From the NCBI GenBank assembly GCA_029962745.1, contig CM057162.1:4220481-4284480 (forward strand): 64,000 nucleotides of DNA. Direction: 5' to 3'. The first letter of the stretch is position 1; each line of letters starts with the position of its first letter. The position numbers and the translations under genes are program-made. Shown piece after piece: positions 61,467 to 64,000 of the stretch. The notes beneath the pieces were generated by a model, which searched no databases, was not told the origin of the DNA, and saw only the letters and a program-made list of their open reading frames with translations. This DNA is from Echinometra lucunter. Taxonomy: Eukaryota > Echinodermata > Echinoidea > Camarodonta > Echinometridae.

Positions 61467-61720
61467 TACCGGTTAAGAGTGTCGTTTTTGTCAGTCTGTC
61501 ACACCGATCATTTTATGGATTCTAGTTTACATAGACAACCAGGGTAACCAAATTTTATCGAATTTTAACACCTTCAGTGATGCCCTTTGCAATGAAAGAT
61601 AGAATAGCTTCACACCTTTCATTGCTTTTTTTTTTTTAAAGGCCTTCAAACTGTCCAAATTTGTCAAAATTATATGTCTGTCCATGACGAACCCAATCAG
61701 GGTTTAATGCTATCTCTTGT
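61467..61720 (+). repeat. dispersed repeat, copy 2 (partner at 38548)
   Basis: GGTTAAGAGTGTCGTTTTTG, CATTTTATGGATTCTAG and AAGGCCTTCAAACTGTCC match the 38548 copy in the same orientation. Confidence 0.55.
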
Positions 61721-62941
61721 TCTACTTCCGTGGATTTCCAGTGTTCAAAATAAAGAAACCTTGCGTAACTGAATGCTACAAAGAATAGCTTGGGGCCAAG
61801 TTGGGGGCATAAGAAATACAGATAATGAAGACATTAATGAAATCTGCATGTGCACTGAGATTTTTTCATTAAATGTACATCAAACCCTCATGTTACAAAA
61901 AGTCCTTCATGCCATTGCCTTCATTATACTTCTGAGGTGGCAGTGAAAGAGTTTAAGCCAGATCCTTAGCTAACCCCCCCCCCCTTTCACCTTTGGGGCA
62001 CTATCCCCTCCTCCTTGCCAACAAATCTGAAAGCGATATTTATTATTGATTTTTTGGTTAAACTACTCAATATCAAAGTTCTTATTCTCTTAACAACTTC
62101 TCATTTTCTTCCTTATCTCCCTGATGATGTAGGACACAGTGTAAAACAGCACCACCGGCCACATGTTTGCTTTAGGGCTGAATAAAAAGCAGATTTCTCC
62201 ATTTTAAAGAGAAAATAAGAAATGAATGCTACTCATTATCCTCAAGATACAGAATAATCAATCCCCCTTTTTATCTTGAAGCCATCTACCACAGAAATTT
62301 GCAGGTTTCTAGGGGTGAAAAATCAATCAAAGGTGCAAAAAGGGCATACCTGTGCCAACCAATCAACATTCATCACATGCTAATTCATGCTAATATATGC
62401 AAACATTCGTCTGAGCTGTCATTGGTGGGCAGTGAGTCACGGCCAACATTTGCGTGAGCGCGGGCGAGGCGAGATCCACCCGTCTCATCACGGTGTCCTT
62501 CAAATTTCTGCTGTCTTTTGGTTCTTTTTGGTGATTTTTGTGATGGAAGGCGTTACGTGTCACTCCATGTAGCCAAGGATCATATGTACTATGGCTTTCG
62601 TGAGTAAGGGATTAATAACACTGACTGGTTTCCTCCGTGTTTTGTGATTCTTTGTTGGGGTGATCCCCCAAGAAGGTTTCATCATGCCATAGTCATCTGC
62701 CAACTAGGAAGAAACAGAAATCTTTTAAGGTTGATTAAACACTTCCCAGTCCCTGCAGCGCATTGGCTGCCGAGCTCACAGAACATAGTTCATTACAATC
62801 ACCAAGGGGCAAGTGGGTTATCTGAGGGATAAACATTCTTAGAAAAATGCACCTCTTTTATTGCTGGAAGGCAACTATTGTCTGAGTTTTAACTTTCTCA
62901 GTCTCTAAGAGGTATCACGTAGAAACTCTGACAGTCCAAAA

Positions 62942-63021
62942 TTAACTAATTGCACACAGGAGCAGAGTGGTCCCTGTATTCAACCTATGGAGATATGAAA
63001 ATCCAGTAGTTAGTGAGTTAA
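62942..63021 (+). mobile_element. TTAA mini-MITE, copy 6
   Basis: It is 80 bp, from TTAACTAATTGCACACAGG to CCAGTAGTTAGTGAGTTAA, in the same orientation as copies 1 and 2. Confidence 0.62.
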
Positions 63022-64000
63022 GTTGAAACTTGCTGGCTATTTGCAGAAATGGGCAGGCAGTATTTTCCATATGATTAAACTCTTATTATTTGTCCCCTTC
63101 AGCATTTAGGGACAAAATGTCGCTTCATGTTTAATGCACTTTGCACATTCATTCATACTCTTGCGTTAAATTTGCTAAATTCAATCATGCATTATACGTA
63201 AATGCTTGGGTGCACTTTTCTGCAGATAAACTTTTTATGTACTTAGATAACTAAGATTTAAACAAGAGAGCACAATATTGTTAATCTTGTATGGAATATT
63301 CCTAAATTCATTGTGCCATATGCCAAAATCAGATTGATGCCAAACTTAATCTTATCATCTAATCTAATTACACATCCAATTCTTAGACTACCAAAGGGCT
63401 AATGGTCTATCACTTCTAAGTATGCCAGATCTTCTAACGACCAATCTTCCAGTCAATATTAGTCTGGTCCCCTCATCCTTCATCAACGCTTGGAGAGATT
63501 TTCTTGGTGTTTTGTACCGACAGGCCAAATAAATCTTCCCCAAATTCTCTACCAAATATATATCTGCTCCAACCAGTTACCTGGCTGCTTAGTCCCACAT
63601 ACTGACAAGTTTGTCTAGTGCTTATGACAAGTTGGTGTCTGTGGAAGAAGTTCCTGCATCGTTGAAACCTCTTCAAGAGCAGCTGTTTCTCGCGAGATGA
63701 TTCACTAGGTATTGTTTCTACGTGGAGTACCTATACAAACACATGTGCCATGACTTGCTTTTGCTTTCTACCAGGACGTTTTTCTTCGTTCGCGGAGTCT
63801 GAATTCCCATGCAATGGAAGGAGGTTATGGTAGGGCGCGAATGCTAATTCACTCTCATTCACAAATTATCAGCTGCTTATTGCTTTCTCAGAAGGAACGC
63901 ACCATCTCGTCCACACAGCATCATCTCCCAATGACGAGAAACCCAGAGACGAAGGATGGTGAAGAGTTTGGTCCATTATTCTTCATTCTTAATTACAATC

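Larger units (their letters stand above)
60407..64000. other. no gene seen apart from repeats listed
   Basis: Contains one mini-MITE, one dispersed repeat copy, poly-C runs and a G+C-richer patch near 62440-62490. No exon recognised on either strand. Confidence 0.5.

Overview
The window reads as animal nuclear DNA, not microbial. It is AT-rich, crowded with microsatellites, homopolymer runs and short inverted-repeat transposons, holds a placeholder gap of exactly 500 N, and has spliced exons separated by introns of 11-19 kb. The repeat types (TTAA-flanked MITEs, a CR1/L2-like LINE end with an ATT tail, palindromic MITEs ending in GGGCCC, long GA/CT and poly-C/G runs) fit an echinoderm, most likely a sea urchin. 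That assignment is inference from repeat style and was not tested by alignment.

The one gene I can support is the 5' part of a Roundabout (Robo) axon-guidance receptor on the minus strand. Three coding exons fit together in phase. Exon 1 (52459-52519) encodes the start and signal peptide. Exon 2 (33360-33496) encodes the mature N-terminus and the first half of Ig domain 1. Exon 3 (22211-22388) encodes the second half of Ig1. They give 125 complete codons (residues 1-125) plus one base of codon 126. The next exon (Ig2) was not found between 1 and 22210, so the gene probably continues past the left edge and this 22 kb is intron 3.

Layout from right to left, in gene order: 52520-64000 is upstream DNA, with possible 5' UTR or promoter near the gene, a TA-flanked MITE, a LINE 3' end at about 58.2-58.8 kb and more MITEs. 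33497-52458 is intron 1, with four MITE families between 36 and 41 kb and purine-rich tracts at 41-43 and 49-51 kb. 22389-33359 is intron 2, with the assembly gap, a nested MITE, twin 80-bp MITEs and two GGGCCC MITEs. 1-22210 is intron 3, with TTAA-, CAGT- and CACTGTAAAAA-type MITEs, a 0.5-kb GAT array and many GA/CT tracts.

Most of the long open frames are artefacts of simple repeats. What is unusual is the MITE landscape: full-length TTAA elements, two of them broken by other insertions, an 80-bp TTAA mini-family, a MITE carrying an NRF-1-type palindrome, one core shared by elements with different ends, and one nested MITE with a clean inverted repeat at both levels. One short orphan frame at 3029-3184 looks more protein-like than its surroundings. 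I found no tRNA, rRNA or CRISPR array, and nothing I would call a wholly new system.
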